The notes below the pieces were generated by a model, which made no database searches, had not been told where the DNA came from, and was given only the letters and a program-made list of their open reading frames with translations. The position numbers and the translations under genes were made by a program. From positions 1-22,340 of the forward strand of contig CAJUPY010000019.1 of assembly GCA_910588035.1 (NCBI GenBank): a stretch of DNA of 22,340 nucleotides, read 5' to 3'. Below, piece by piece: positions 1-6,848 of the stretch (the first letter of the stretch is position 1; the number at the start of each line of letters is the position of its first letter). This DNA is from an uncultured Muribaculaceae bacterium (GTDB lineage: Bacteria > Bacteroidota > Bacteroidia > Bacteroidales > Muribaculaceae).

Positions 1-137
1 TCAAACCGTCTCGCGCTGTCATCATCGAAATCCGCCCACGATTGTGCCGGAGGCACAATAATCATCCTGAAACCCCCGGCAGCTTGCGCCGGGGGAGAGG
101 ACAGCTCACCCATGATGAGTCACGGAGTGACGATGTT
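1..137 (+). repeat. Three-hairpin REP-like repeat, copy A (left inverted repeat of the RAYT)
   Basis: This copy contains three hairpins in order. H1 at 41-59 has arms attgtgcc/ggcacaat around a GGA loop. H2 at 73-95 has arms cccccggc/gccggggg around a 7-base loop. H3 at 119-131 has arms gtcac/gtgac around GGA. The segment is the reverse complement of 676-812 with no indel; by eye about 131 of 137 positions agree, and four of the six differences cluster between H2 and H3. It may extend left of the window. Repeats with this kind of folding beside a Y1 transposase are the known setting of REP/RAYT systems; that this is one is inference. Confidence 0.8.
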
Positions 138-180
138 GTGGTATCAGATGTGTCATATGGTAAAATACAGATTGAATTAT

Positions 181-211
181 TTTGCATACTCTACGCAAAT
201 AGCTAACTTTG
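181..211 (+). promoter_or_regulatory. Consensus Bacteroidetes promoter for the RAYT gene
   Basis: A -33 TTTG at 181-184 is separated by 19 bases from a -7 box TAACTTTG at 204-211, matching the Bacteroidetes sigma-ABfr consensus TTTG-N19-TAnnTTTG. The -7 box ends only four bases before the ATG at 216, so the transcript would start at or next to the start codon, leaving essentially no leader. Confidence 0.75.
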
Positions 212-215
212 CGAA

Positions 216-659
216 ATGAGTAAAGTTACGGCCTTATACCATGTGGTGTTTTGTACCAAAGCACGACAAATGACTATCCCTGACCAACACGCTGCAGACT
301 TGTATCGCTTTCTATGGAAAGAAATCACTGACATGAATTGTGTCTTGAAGCGAATCGGAGGTATACAAAATCATGTCCACATGCTCATAGACTTGCATCC
401 GTCGGTATCCCTATCATCACTGATGCAGCGGTTGAAAGGTCATTCAAGCGGCTGGATGCAGTCTGATTGCCGATTCGTGACTTTCAAGGGGTGGGCTTCG
501 GGCTACTTCGCTTGTACAATCGCTCCTGAGCAGAAGTTAAATGTGATCAATTATATAAAACGTCAGAAAGAACATCATCTCGGTACGGCGTTTGACACAG
601 AAGTCATCTCTTTGTATCGTTGTGCTGAAATAGACTATGACGACAGGGACATGCGATAA
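216..659 (+). CDS. REP-associated tyrosine transposase (RAYT), IS200/TnpA-like HUH Y1 protein
   Basis: Single-strand DNA transposase/endonuclease of the Y1 HUH family (Transposase_17, IS200-like). The 147-residue protein has the HUH metal-binding pair at H53/H55 (QNHVHMLIDL). The catalytic tyrosine is most likely Y113 in INYIKRQKEH, and the family's conserved aromatic segment (WASGYFA) lies near residue 93. Length is normal for an intact single-domain TnpA. No TnpB/IscB partner is present. It sits between two 137-bp inverted copies of a three-hairpin repeat instead of the short subterminal hairpins of IS200, which points to the REP-associated branch, whose members nick and join REP hairpins and are usually single-copy residents. 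The start at 216 is the first ATG after a consensus promoter. Family: confident. RAYT subtype: inferred from context. Confidence 0.85.
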   Translation: MSKVTALYHVVFCTKARQMTIPDQHAADLYRFLWKEITDMNCVLKRIGGIQNHVHMLIDLHPSVSLSSLMQRLKGHSSGWMQSDCRFVTFKGWASGYFACTIAPEQKLNVINYIKRQKEHHLGTAFDTEVISLYRCAEIDYDDRDMR

Positions 660-675
660 TCTCACTTGACCTCAT

Positions 676-812
676 AACATCGTCACTCCGTGACTCATCA
701 GGGGTGGGATCTCCTCTCCCCCGGCGCAAGCTGCCGGGGGTTTCAGGATGATTATTGTGCCTCCGGCACAATCGTGGGCGGCTTTCGATGATGACAGCGC
801 GAGACGGCTTGA
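676..812 (-). repeat. Three-hairpin REP-like repeat, copy B (right inverted repeat of the RAYT)
   Basis: Inverted partner of bases 1-137, with position 1 facing 812 and 137 facing 676. Read on the + strand the hairpins appear in reverse order: H3 at 682-694, H2 at 718-740, H1 at 754-772. It begins 16 bases after the transposase stop. H2 might also end the transposase transcript, although the bases after it (tttcagg) are a poor T-tract. Confidence 0.8.
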
Positions 813-1162
813 TCAGGAGTGGATTTCGCAGAGAACGGACGTGGTAGGTGTGATCGGGTGTCGACGCTTAAGAGTGGCTTAGGTTTGCCAACCTGGTTCG
901 GGAGTAACGATGTGAATCGTCTCACGGTGATTGCCGGCAAAAGTGTCGGAGACACGACAATTATGCTGAAACCCCCGGCAGCTTGCGCCGGGGGAGGCCG
1001 ATAATAATATCAGGAGTCCCGAAGGGACGATGTCGTTGTGTAAGCGACTACTGCCAAAAAGGCAAATAAACCGATTAGTTTAATGACATAATGCTAATTC
1101 GTGATAAAAAATTACAATTTGCTTATAATTTTTTCGTTAAAAAGCTTGTGTAGTTAAAAAGT
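813..1162. other. Non-coding stretch between the RAYT module and the next gene's promoter
   Basis: Apart from repeat copy C this stretch holds nothing recognised. Bases 813-940 show no credible gene, and the short open frames across them run through the hairpins. Bases 1029-1162 are clearly AT-rich and lead into the promoter at 1146-1176. Confidence 0.6.
943..1040 (+). repeat. Diverged three-hairpin REP-like repeat, copy C
   Basis: Same order as copy A: H1 at 943-955 (arms gtgtc/gacac, loop GGA), an H2 core at 972-994 identical to that of A and B, and H3 at 1016-1028 (arms gtccc/gggac, loop GAA). It is preceded by ctgaaa and followed by a gacgatgt tail, both shared with copy A. The H1 and H3 stems differ in sequence from A/B but still pair, whereas the spacers between hairpins have diverged. 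Confidence 0.7.
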
Positions 1163-1176
1163 GTGATATATATTTG
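1146..1176 (+). promoter_or_regulatory. Promoter of the secreted two-domain protein
   Basis: TTG at 1146-1148, 20 bases, then TATATTTG at 1169-1176, which matches the -7 consensus TAnnTTTG exactly. Transcription would start near 1182. That rules out a translation start at 1163 and leaves a leader of about 60 bases before the ATG at 1244. Confidence 0.65.
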
Positions 1177-1243
1177 CGCAATATTTCCAATGGGATATAA
1201 AATTGACAAAAACAAATCGTTATTAACTTCTAAATTTTCCAGT

Positions 1244-2872
1244 ATGAGAATTTCTACACCGACACTCGCCTTAGCCCTCGGCATTGCAATGAGCGCGACG
1301 GCACAGACACATGAGTATAAAGTTACTGAAAGTTTGCATCAGGGACTTGAAAAAACAAACCAGGTGACTTCACAAGCCAATCCATGGCTGAAGGCTGAAG
1401 CCAACCGCACCGGCATTCTTGATGAAATCAGAAACAACGGTAAAATCGCATCTGCAACGGCAACACCCAAAGATGTTCCTACCGGCAACTGGACAAGCCT
1501 CGGCGAAGGAACCTGGGTTGAAGGCCTTCTGTCTCAATACACTAACATCGACCGCGGACTGACATGGTCGGTCGAGATAGAGGAGAGCGATGAGACGCCG
1601 GGATATTACAGAATGTATCCTTATGCCGATGCAAGCAACCCCATCAGTGCCAATGTCATGAAAGGAAAGGTAGACGAAGAGACTGTGATATATCTTAATG
1701 CGACAGATATAGAAAAACCTTATATCGAAGGTCAGTTCACACCTTTCGGGATGAGAATCTACATGCACTTCGTCGCTGAAAACAAAGCACAAGGCGGTGA
1801 TTATGCGACGTATAAAGATGGTATTTTCTCTTTCCCCGCCAATTCATTCGCTTATATGACACCCCAGGGTGACGGGTGGTATTACGCTAACCGTGATGGT
1901 GATTTCAAAATCGCCCTCCCCGGAGCAGTAGTCAGAGACTATACATTCTCGGCAACCGCGTCATGGTGTGCAAATGAATATGCCTTACTCTCATTTGAGC
2001 GTGGCGAAGATGTGGCCGATATCAAATATATGCTTCTCTCAAGTCCCGAATATGGCATGACTGATGCAAATGCCAAGGTCGTGGCACAGAACGGTAATAG
2101 TGTCGGAGCCGGCTACACATCACTGAGACTCAGCACCGAGGGTGCCGATCCCGGTGTCTGGACCGCACTTATCGTGGCTCTCAGCGAGGATGGTGACATC
2201 GTAGGCCAGACCGAGTGCCACTTCTTGATTCCTGCAGAAGAGGATCCTGAAAACTGGCAGGAACTTGGAACCGGAGTTTATTCAGAAAGCTATCTTTCAG
2301 GTCTGTTCAGCGACATAGATGTTGTCAATCTCGGTGTCAAAGTCGAGCAGAACGTGAATGAACCCGGACGTTATCGCATCGTCAACCCCTATGCTGAATA
2401 TACCGAGGTTAAAAACGGCAATGTAGGTCACGAAGGTCACGACCACTACATCTACATCAACGCCACAGATCCTGTACGCGTCTATGTAGAGCCGAGCGTG
2501 CTTGGAGTCCAGGTCGCAGGCTTCGGAGAGGCATTCGGTTGGTCATGGGGTAGCCGCTATGTGATGCAGGGTCGTCCCGAGCGGGGTGATACCGATGAAG
2601 TTTACGGAACATTGGAAGGCGATGTTGTCACCGTTCCATATCTCATCTTGGGCATGTCAAACTACAACAGCGGCAAATTCCGTCAGCTCTCAAACGATGC
2701 TGTCTTCAAGGTCACAATTCCCGATCCGGCCGGCGTAGGTTCGATCGAGGCTGACGATGCCAACGCTCCTGTCGAGTATTTCAACCTTCAGGGTGTGCGC
2801 GTAGCAAATCCTGAGAACGGTCTGTTCATTCGCCGTCAGGGCAACAAAGCTGAAAAAGTTGTCATCAAATAA
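1244..2872 (+). CDS. Secreted protein of unknown function with two related domains and a C-terminal sorting-type tail
   Basis: Function not recognised. The 542-residue product starts with a signal peptide (residues 1-20, cleavage likely after SATA). Two similar regions follow, about 82-225 and 337-492. Shared landmarks are NW-x2-LG-x-G near the start, a GxYR-x4-PYA segment, an I/YINATD segment, and a VFK/DFK-I-x-P ending. An unrelated linker of about 100 residues (229-330, possibly Ig/Fn3-like) separates them. The last ~35 residues (EYFNLQGVRV, then GLFIRR and a KVVIK end) resemble the tails of many Bacteroidales secreted proteins, often linked to type IX-like sorting. ATG 1244 is preferred over an in-frame ATG at 1163 because the latter lies inside the promoter and would bury the signal peptide. 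It is transcribed alone. Confidence 0.8.
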   Translation: MRISTPTLALALGIAMSATAQTHEYKVTESLHQGLEKTNQVTSQANPWLKAEANRTGILDEIRNNGKIASATATPKDVPTGNWTSLGEGTWVEGLLSQYTNIDRGLTWSVEIEESDETPGYYRMYPYADASNPISANVMKGKVDEETVIYLNATDIEKPYIEGQFTPFGMRIYMHFVAENKAQGGDYATYKDGIFSFPANSFAYMTPQGDGWYYANRDGDFKIALPGAVVRDYTFSATASWCANEYALLSFERGEDVADIKYMLLSSPEYGMTDANAKVVAQNGNSVGAGYTSLRLSTEGADPGVWTALIVALSEDGDIVGQTECHFLIPAEEDPENWQELGTGVYSESYLSGLFSDIDVVNLGVKVEQNVNEPGRYRIVNPYAEYTEVKNGNVGHEGHDHYIYINATDPVRVYVEPSVLGVQVAGFGEAFGWSWGSRYVMQGRPERGDTDEVYGTLEGDVVTVPYLILGMSNYNSGKFRQLSNDAVFKVTIPDPAGVGSIEADDANAPVEYFNLQGVRVANPENGLFIRRQGNKAEKVVIK

Positions 2873-2907
2873 ACGATTCAGTTAAATTTGCATAACATCA
2901 ATGGTTT

Positions 2908-2935
2908 AAGGCCGCGCTGATGCGCGGCCTTTTTT
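2908..2935 (+). terminator. Strong rho-independent terminator
   Basis: The 10-bp arms aaggccgcgc (2908-2917) and gcgcggcctt (2922-2931) enclose a tgat loop and are followed by T's to 2935. It lies 36 bases after the stop of the preceding gene and isolates it from the glycosidase gene. Confidence 0.9.
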
Positions 2936-2962
2936 GTGGTTCGTGAAAAATCAGTATCTTTA
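2933..2962 (+). promoter_or_regulatory. Likely promoter of the glycosidase-lpxB unit
   Basis: TTTG at 2933-2936 (inside the T-tract of the terminator), 18 bases, then TATCTTTA at 2955-2962, a 7/8 match to TAnnTTTG. The leader to the ATG at 2989 would be about 20 bases. Confidence 0.5.
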
Positions 2963-2988
2963 CCGAAAAATAACAATACCGATCAGAG

Positions 2989-5250
2989 ATGAAGAGATTA
3001 TTTGCCATGCTTGCGCTTGCGACAGCGATTGCCGCCGCCGGCACTACAACAGCTCCACGCGAGATTGTCGCCACCGACGCCTATCGTTGGGTAGGCGACT
3101 CGGTCATTCAGGGTCAGTTCAAGGCCTATGCCGTCAGTGACACCGAAATCGTGTCTGACTACGAACCGCAGCCTCATTTTTTCATGCCGGTCGAGAAGCG
3201 GTGGACACTGAAGAATGACATCAGCCGTTATCCACGTCTGAAATCGTCAAACCGATTGCACAACGCTATCTACAACATGGGTCTCGACGAGATGATAAAC
3301 GCTGTCGAACCCGACACCACACTGCGAACCGGCAAAGAGTGGGCCGGAGTGTGGACCCGCGATGTGAGCTATTCGATCATTCTGTCAATGGCCTATCTTC
3401 AGCCCGAGGCCTCGAAGATCTCGTTGATGAAGAAAGTGAACAGCAACGGCCGCATTGTTCAGGACACCGGGTCGGGCGGCGCATGGCCTGTCAGCTCCGA
3501 CCGCATGGTCTGGGCTTTGGCTGCCTACGAGCTTTACAAGGTTACGGGCGACCGCGGTTGGCTGGAGTATATCTACCCGGTTATCCGCGACTCGTTTGCC
3601 GACGACGCTATGACAACGGCCGGCAGCGAGACCGGGCTTGTCAGAGGCGAGACCTCGTTCATTGACTGGAGGGAGCAGAGCTACCCAAAGTGGATGCAGA
3701 CAGCCGACATCTATCAGAGCGAGGCCATGAACACATCGATAGTCCATGCCGCTGCGCTCGACATTCTCTCGAAAATAGCGGCCGAACTTGGAAACACGGC
3801 TGAGAGCAAGCAATTTGCAGAACGTGGCAAGGCTATATCCGATGCCGTCAACGAACGGTTGTGGATGCCCGACAAGGGATATTACGGCATGTATCTCTAT
3901 GGGCGCGACAACCTGATTCTTAACCCGCGAGCCGAGACTCTCGGCGAGTCTCTTTCGGTGCTTTACGACATAGCTCCGGCGCAGCGCCAGCGCGAGATCA
4001 CTGAAAATAACCCGGTAACGCCCTATGGCCCGGCTATTTTCTATCCCCAGATAAAAGACATGCCCGCTTACCACAACAACGCCCTGTGGCCTTTCGTGGC
4101 TTCATTCTGGACGTTGGCCAATGCAAAGGCCGGCAATGAGCAGGGCACGTTGCAAGGCATCGGGTCGGTTTTCCGTCCCGCCGCGTTGTTCGCGACAAAC
4201 AAAGAGAATTTCAATCTTGACAACGGAGACATCGCGACCGAACTCAATTCGTCGAACATGCTGTGGTCATTGTCGGGAAATCTCGCTATCACGTGCCGCA
4301 TTCTTTTCGGAATCCATTTCGAGGAAGATGGGCTGCTGTTCGCTCCATTCGTTCCCGAGACATTGGCCGACACCCGTGAGCTGACCGGTTTTCCGTATCG
4401 TGGCGCATCGCTCGACATCAAGGTCAGAGGCTACGGTGATAAAATCAAGTCGCTGACACTCAACGGCAAACCTCATGCTCCGTTCATAAAGGCCGACGAA
4501 CTGAAAAAAGGTGGCAAGATCGACATTGTAATGGCCGACAACACGATCGAACCTCTCAAAGTCAATAACGTGAAGAACAAAAAGGCTCCGCTCACCCCGA
4601 TTGCATGGATCGAGAACGGCAGATTGCGCTGGAATCCGATTGAATATATCGACCATTATGTTGTGGTTCGCGACGGCAAGCGCATCGCCGAGACCGACCG
4701 GACGGACTGGGAGATTGACAGCGACGGAGAGTATCAGGTGATTGGGGTTGACAGCGACGGAACCGAGTCATTCGCATCAGAACCGCGCAATACCTCGCCT
4801 GTGGTCACGGCCGAGATGCCTGATGAGAAAACCGAGATGAACTCGGCTGAAGTGAGCTATGAGCCGCGACGTCAGTTGGCAGGATTCAACGGAGGTTTTG
4901 CCGAACTTGACCACAAGACAGGGCCGGTGACGGTTCCGATCGAGGTGAAGGCTCCGGGACGCTACTCGATCTCGTTCATCTATGCCAACGGCAATGGTCC
5001 GGTCAACACAGAGAACAAGTGTGCCATCAGAACCGTGTCGGTTGACGGCAAACGCGCCGGGGTCATCGTGATGCCGACGCGCGGTGTGGGTAACTGGAAT
5101 GACTGGGGCGAGACAAACAGGCTTCATGTCGATCTGCCGGCCGGCCGACACACTGTCACGGTCAGCTATGAGCCTGAAAATGAGAATATGAACCTGTCGA
5201 CCAACCACGCGCTCATCGACCGCATGGAGGTTGTCAGACTTTCCGATTGA
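2989..5250 (+). CDS. Secreted six-hairpin (alpha/alpha)6 glycosidase-like protein with C-terminal binding-type domains
   Basis: Probable glycoside hydrolase of the six-hairpin superfamily (MGH1/debranching-enzyme-like), 753 residues with an N-terminal signal peptide. The catalytic-type region spans about 80-455. Conserved-looking acidic/aromatic motifs are EWAGVWTRDVSYS at 117-129 (D125, resembling the GRD motif of debranching-type enzymes), WPVSSDRMVW at 166-175, DWRE at 226-229, NNALWPF at 363-369, and NGDIATELNSSNMLW at 412-426. A small beta-sandwich (about 460-525), an Fn3-like segment (about 535-600), and a beta-rich module resembling CBM6/35 (about 625-750) follow. Substrate and exact GH family cannot be assigned by reading; which acid is catalytic is a guess. 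It ends five bases before the lpxB start, so the two genes are almost certainly co-transcribed. Confidence 0.75.
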   Translation: MKRLFAMLALATAIAAAGTTTAPREIVATDAYRWVGDSVIQGQFKAYAVSDTEIVSDYEPQPHFFMPVEKRWTLKNDISRYPRLKSSNRLHNAIYNMGLDEMINAVEPDTTLRTGKEWAGVWTRDVSYSIILSMAYLQPEASKISLMKKVNSNGRIVQDTGSGGAWPVSSDRMVWALAAYELYKVTGDRGWLEYIYPVIRDSFADDAMTTAGSETGLVRGETSFIDWREQSYPKWMQTADIYQSEAMNTSIVHAAALDILSKIAAELGNTAESKQFAERGKAISDAVNERLWMPDKGYYGMYLYGRDNLILNPRAETLGESLSVLYDIAPAQRQREITENNPVTPYGPAIFYPQIKDMPAYHNNALWPFVASFWTLANAKAGNEQGTLQGIGSVFRPAALFATNKENFNLDNGDIATELNSSNMLWSLSGNLAITCRILFGIHFEEDGLLFAPFVPETLADTRELTGFPYRGASLDIKVRGYGDKIKSLTLNGKPHAPFIKADELKKGGKIDIVMADNTIEPLKVNNVKNKKAPLTPIAWIENGRLRWNPIEYIDHYVVVRDGKRIAETDRTDWEIDSDGEYQVIGVDSDGTESFASEPRNTSPVVTAEMPDEKTEMNSAEVSYEPRRQLAGFNGGFAELDHKTGPVTVPIEVKAPGRYSISFIYANGNGPVNTENKCAIRTVSVDGKRAGVIVMPTRGVGNWNDWGETNRLHVDLPAGRHTVTVSYEPENENMNLSTNHALIDRMEVVRLSD

Positions 5251-5255
5251 TCGTC

Positions 5256-6389
5256 ATGCGCTATTTCATTTCAGCCGGTGAGGCGTCGGGCGACCTGCAT
5301 GCTTCTTGTCTGATCAGGTCTCTGCGTCAGCACGACACTGACGCGTCTTTCACATTTCTCGGCGGCGACCTGATGGCCGCAGAGGCCGGCACGGAGCCTG
5401 TAGTCCACTACCGCGACATGGCGTTCATGGGGTTTGTCGACGTTGTTCTCAACCTGCGCAAGGTGCTCGGTAATCTCGCTGCGGCCAAAAAAGCATTGAG
5501 AGACTCCGGAGCCGATTGTCTGATTCTGGTCGATTATCCGTCGTTCAATCTCAAATTGGCTGAATACGCAGTCTCGAAACTGAAAATTCCGGTCTACTAC
5601 TACATTTCGCCAAAAGTATGGGCATGGAAAGAATACAGGGTGAAATCAATCAGGCGGTTGGTGAGACGCATGTTCTCGATACTCCCGTTTGAAGTCGATT
5701 TCTACCGTCGCCACAACTATGAGATCAGTTATGTCGGCAATCCGTCGGTCAATGAGGTTGACGCAAAACTTGCCGCGTTGCCCGGGCGTGTACAATTTCT
5801 TGCAGACAACGGCCTTGACAGCCGCCCCGTGATCGCACTGCTGCCGGGTAGCCGTGTGTCGGAAATAAAGACAAACCTGAAACTTATGGTTGAGGCCGCA
5901 TCGCGGTTTGAACGATTCCAACCTGTCATTGCGGCAGCCCCGGGAGTTGATAAGTCGGTCTATGACACAGTCGCCCCGGGAGTGAAACGCGTTGCCGGAC
6001 AGACATTCGAGCTTGTCGCCATGGCAGATGCGGCATTGGTGACAAGCGGAACAGCAACGCTCGAGACCGCTCTGATCGGCACACCGCAGGTCGTGGCCTA
6101 CCGGGCAGTCGGTTCCCGTCTTGTCTACAATCTGTTCAAACACATTCTGAAGGTGAGGTTCGTTTCCTTGCCAAACCTGATCATGGACCGAGAGATCGTG
6201 ACCGAGCTGTTGCTGCATCAATGCACGGCCGACAATCTTGCCGGACGGTTGGCCGCGATTGTCGGTGGAGGATCACAGCGGCCGCAGATGCTTGATGATT
6301 ACCGCCGGCTGCGTGAACGACTTGGCACCGGTGATGCGGCCGACACTGCTGCCGCTGAAATTGTGGCCGATCTGAGAACCCTGAACTGA
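5256..6389 (+). CDS. lpxB: Lipid-A-disaccharide synthase
   Basis: Glycosyltransferase family 19 enzyme of the Raetz pathway. It joins UDP-2,3-diacylglucosamine and lipid X (2,3-diacylglucosamine 1-phosphate) into the lipid A disaccharide at the inner face of the cytoplasmic membrane. The hallmark motifs are present: SAGEASGDLHA at the N-terminus, PKVWAWKEYRV mid-protein, LLPGSRVSEI, and the C-terminal TSGTATLETALIGTPQVVAYR. At 377 residues it is full length. An in-frame TTG at 5247 overlaps the previous stop, but the ATG at 5256 is better because the SAGEASGDLH motif follows it at the usual distance. It is second in a unit with a secreted glycosidase, an unusual partner. Confidence 0.95.
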   Translation: MRYFISAGEASGDLHASCLIRSLRQHDTDASFTFLGGDLMAAEAGTEPVVHYRDMAFMGFVDVVLNLRKVLGNLAAAKKALRDSGADCLILVDYPSFNLKLAEYAVSKLKIPVYYYISPKVWAWKEYRVKSIRRLVRRMFSILPFEVDFYRRHNYEISYVGNPSVNEVDAKLAALPGRVQFLADNGLDSRPVIALLPGSRVSEIKTNLKLMVEAASRFERFQPVIAAAPGVDKSVYDTVAPGVKRVAGQTFELVAMADAALVTSGTATLETALIGTPQVVAYRAVGSRLVYNLFKHILKVRFVSLPNLIMDREIVTELLLHQCTADNLAGRLAAIVGGGSQRPQMLDDYRRLRERLGTGDAADTAAAEIVADLRTLN

Positions 6390-6396
6390 AAAGAAA

Positions 6397-6424
6397 CCCA
6401 CCCGACTCTACAGAGTGGGGTGGG
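6397..6424. other. GC-rich hairpin after lpxB
   Basis: The arms 6397-6408 and 6413-6424 pair over 11 of 12 positions around a four-base loop. On the + strand no T-tract follows, so it is a poor intrinsic terminator for lpxB, though it could still cause pausing or protect the 3' end. On the - strand the stem is followed by a T-rich stretch (tttcttttc), so it could also stop leftward read-through from the PUL operon. Confidence 0.55.
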
Positions 6425-6730
6425 GTAATTGGAGAAAGGGAATGATCGATAGAACTTCCCTTTACAAGTGCCGGGTATGCTATAGACACCGGAATTTACA
6501 AGCGGTGTCTCTAAAAATCATTACAATTCGACAACGAGTGCAAATTAATAAAGGGTTAGTAGCAATGTTCTACGGTGCAAAATTATTCAAATTTTTTAAT
6601 ATGAGCTAATAATTCAAAATAAAAACGCCTAATAATAAGTTAATATATGTCAAAATATATTAATATTGGGTGTTTGGGCCATAAATCTGTCCTTTTGGTC
6701 GACAGTGATATGTGTGTCAGGTTATGATTT

Positions 6731-6761
6731 AAAACGAGAAAGGCTGTCTCACGACAGCCTT
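6731..6761 (-). terminator. Terminator of the leftward PUL operon
   Basis: Perfect 9-bp stem (aaggctgtc at 6740-6748, gacagcctt at 6753-6761) with a four-base loop. On the - strand it is followed by ttctcgtttt, a usable T-rich tract. It lies 87 bases past the stop of the GH97 gene, the last in the operon. Confidence 0.8.
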
Positions 6762-6848
6762 ATTTCGTTAATAAACCAATCATTATCACATTTCTGTCAT
6801 TATAACATCTGTTGGTGTTGATTGGTTCATTATATGCGGAATTTTTTT

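Larger units (their letters stand above)
6390..6848. other. 459-bp AT-rich convergent intergenic region
   Basis: It separates the rightward lpxB from the leftward PUL operon. It holds the hairpin at 6397-6424, a weak 7-bp inverted repeat (gacaccg/cggtgtc, about 6487-6511), an AT-rich segment at about 6585-6665, and the terminator at 6740-6761. A 64-codon open frame at 6415-6609 starts inside the first hairpin and looks non-coding. No tRNA or known RNA gene was recognised. Confidence 0.6.

Noticed and set aside
752..1004. Two short open frames, 67 codons on - and 61 codons on +
   Set aside because: Both run through the repeat hairpins and encode low-complexity, family-less peptides; no promoter or start signal supports them.
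1..1040. CRISPR-like or integron-like array
   Set aside because: The copies are few, partly inverted and unevenly spaced, with no cas genes, integrase or spacer pattern; a RAYT-linked palindromic repeat explains them better.
1163..1243. N-terminal extension of the secreted protein to an ATG at 1163
   Set aside because: It lies within the promoter (-7 box 1169-1176) and would place 27 residues ahead of a clear signal peptide.
3385..5208. Several long open frames opposite the glycosidase gene
   Set aside because: They are shadows of a high-GC coding frame; the + strand protein has a signal peptide and domain motifs throughout.
6415..6609. 64-codon + strand open frame after lpxB
   Set aside because: Starts inside a hairpin, has no recognisable protein features, and lies in AT-rich convergent intergenic DNA.
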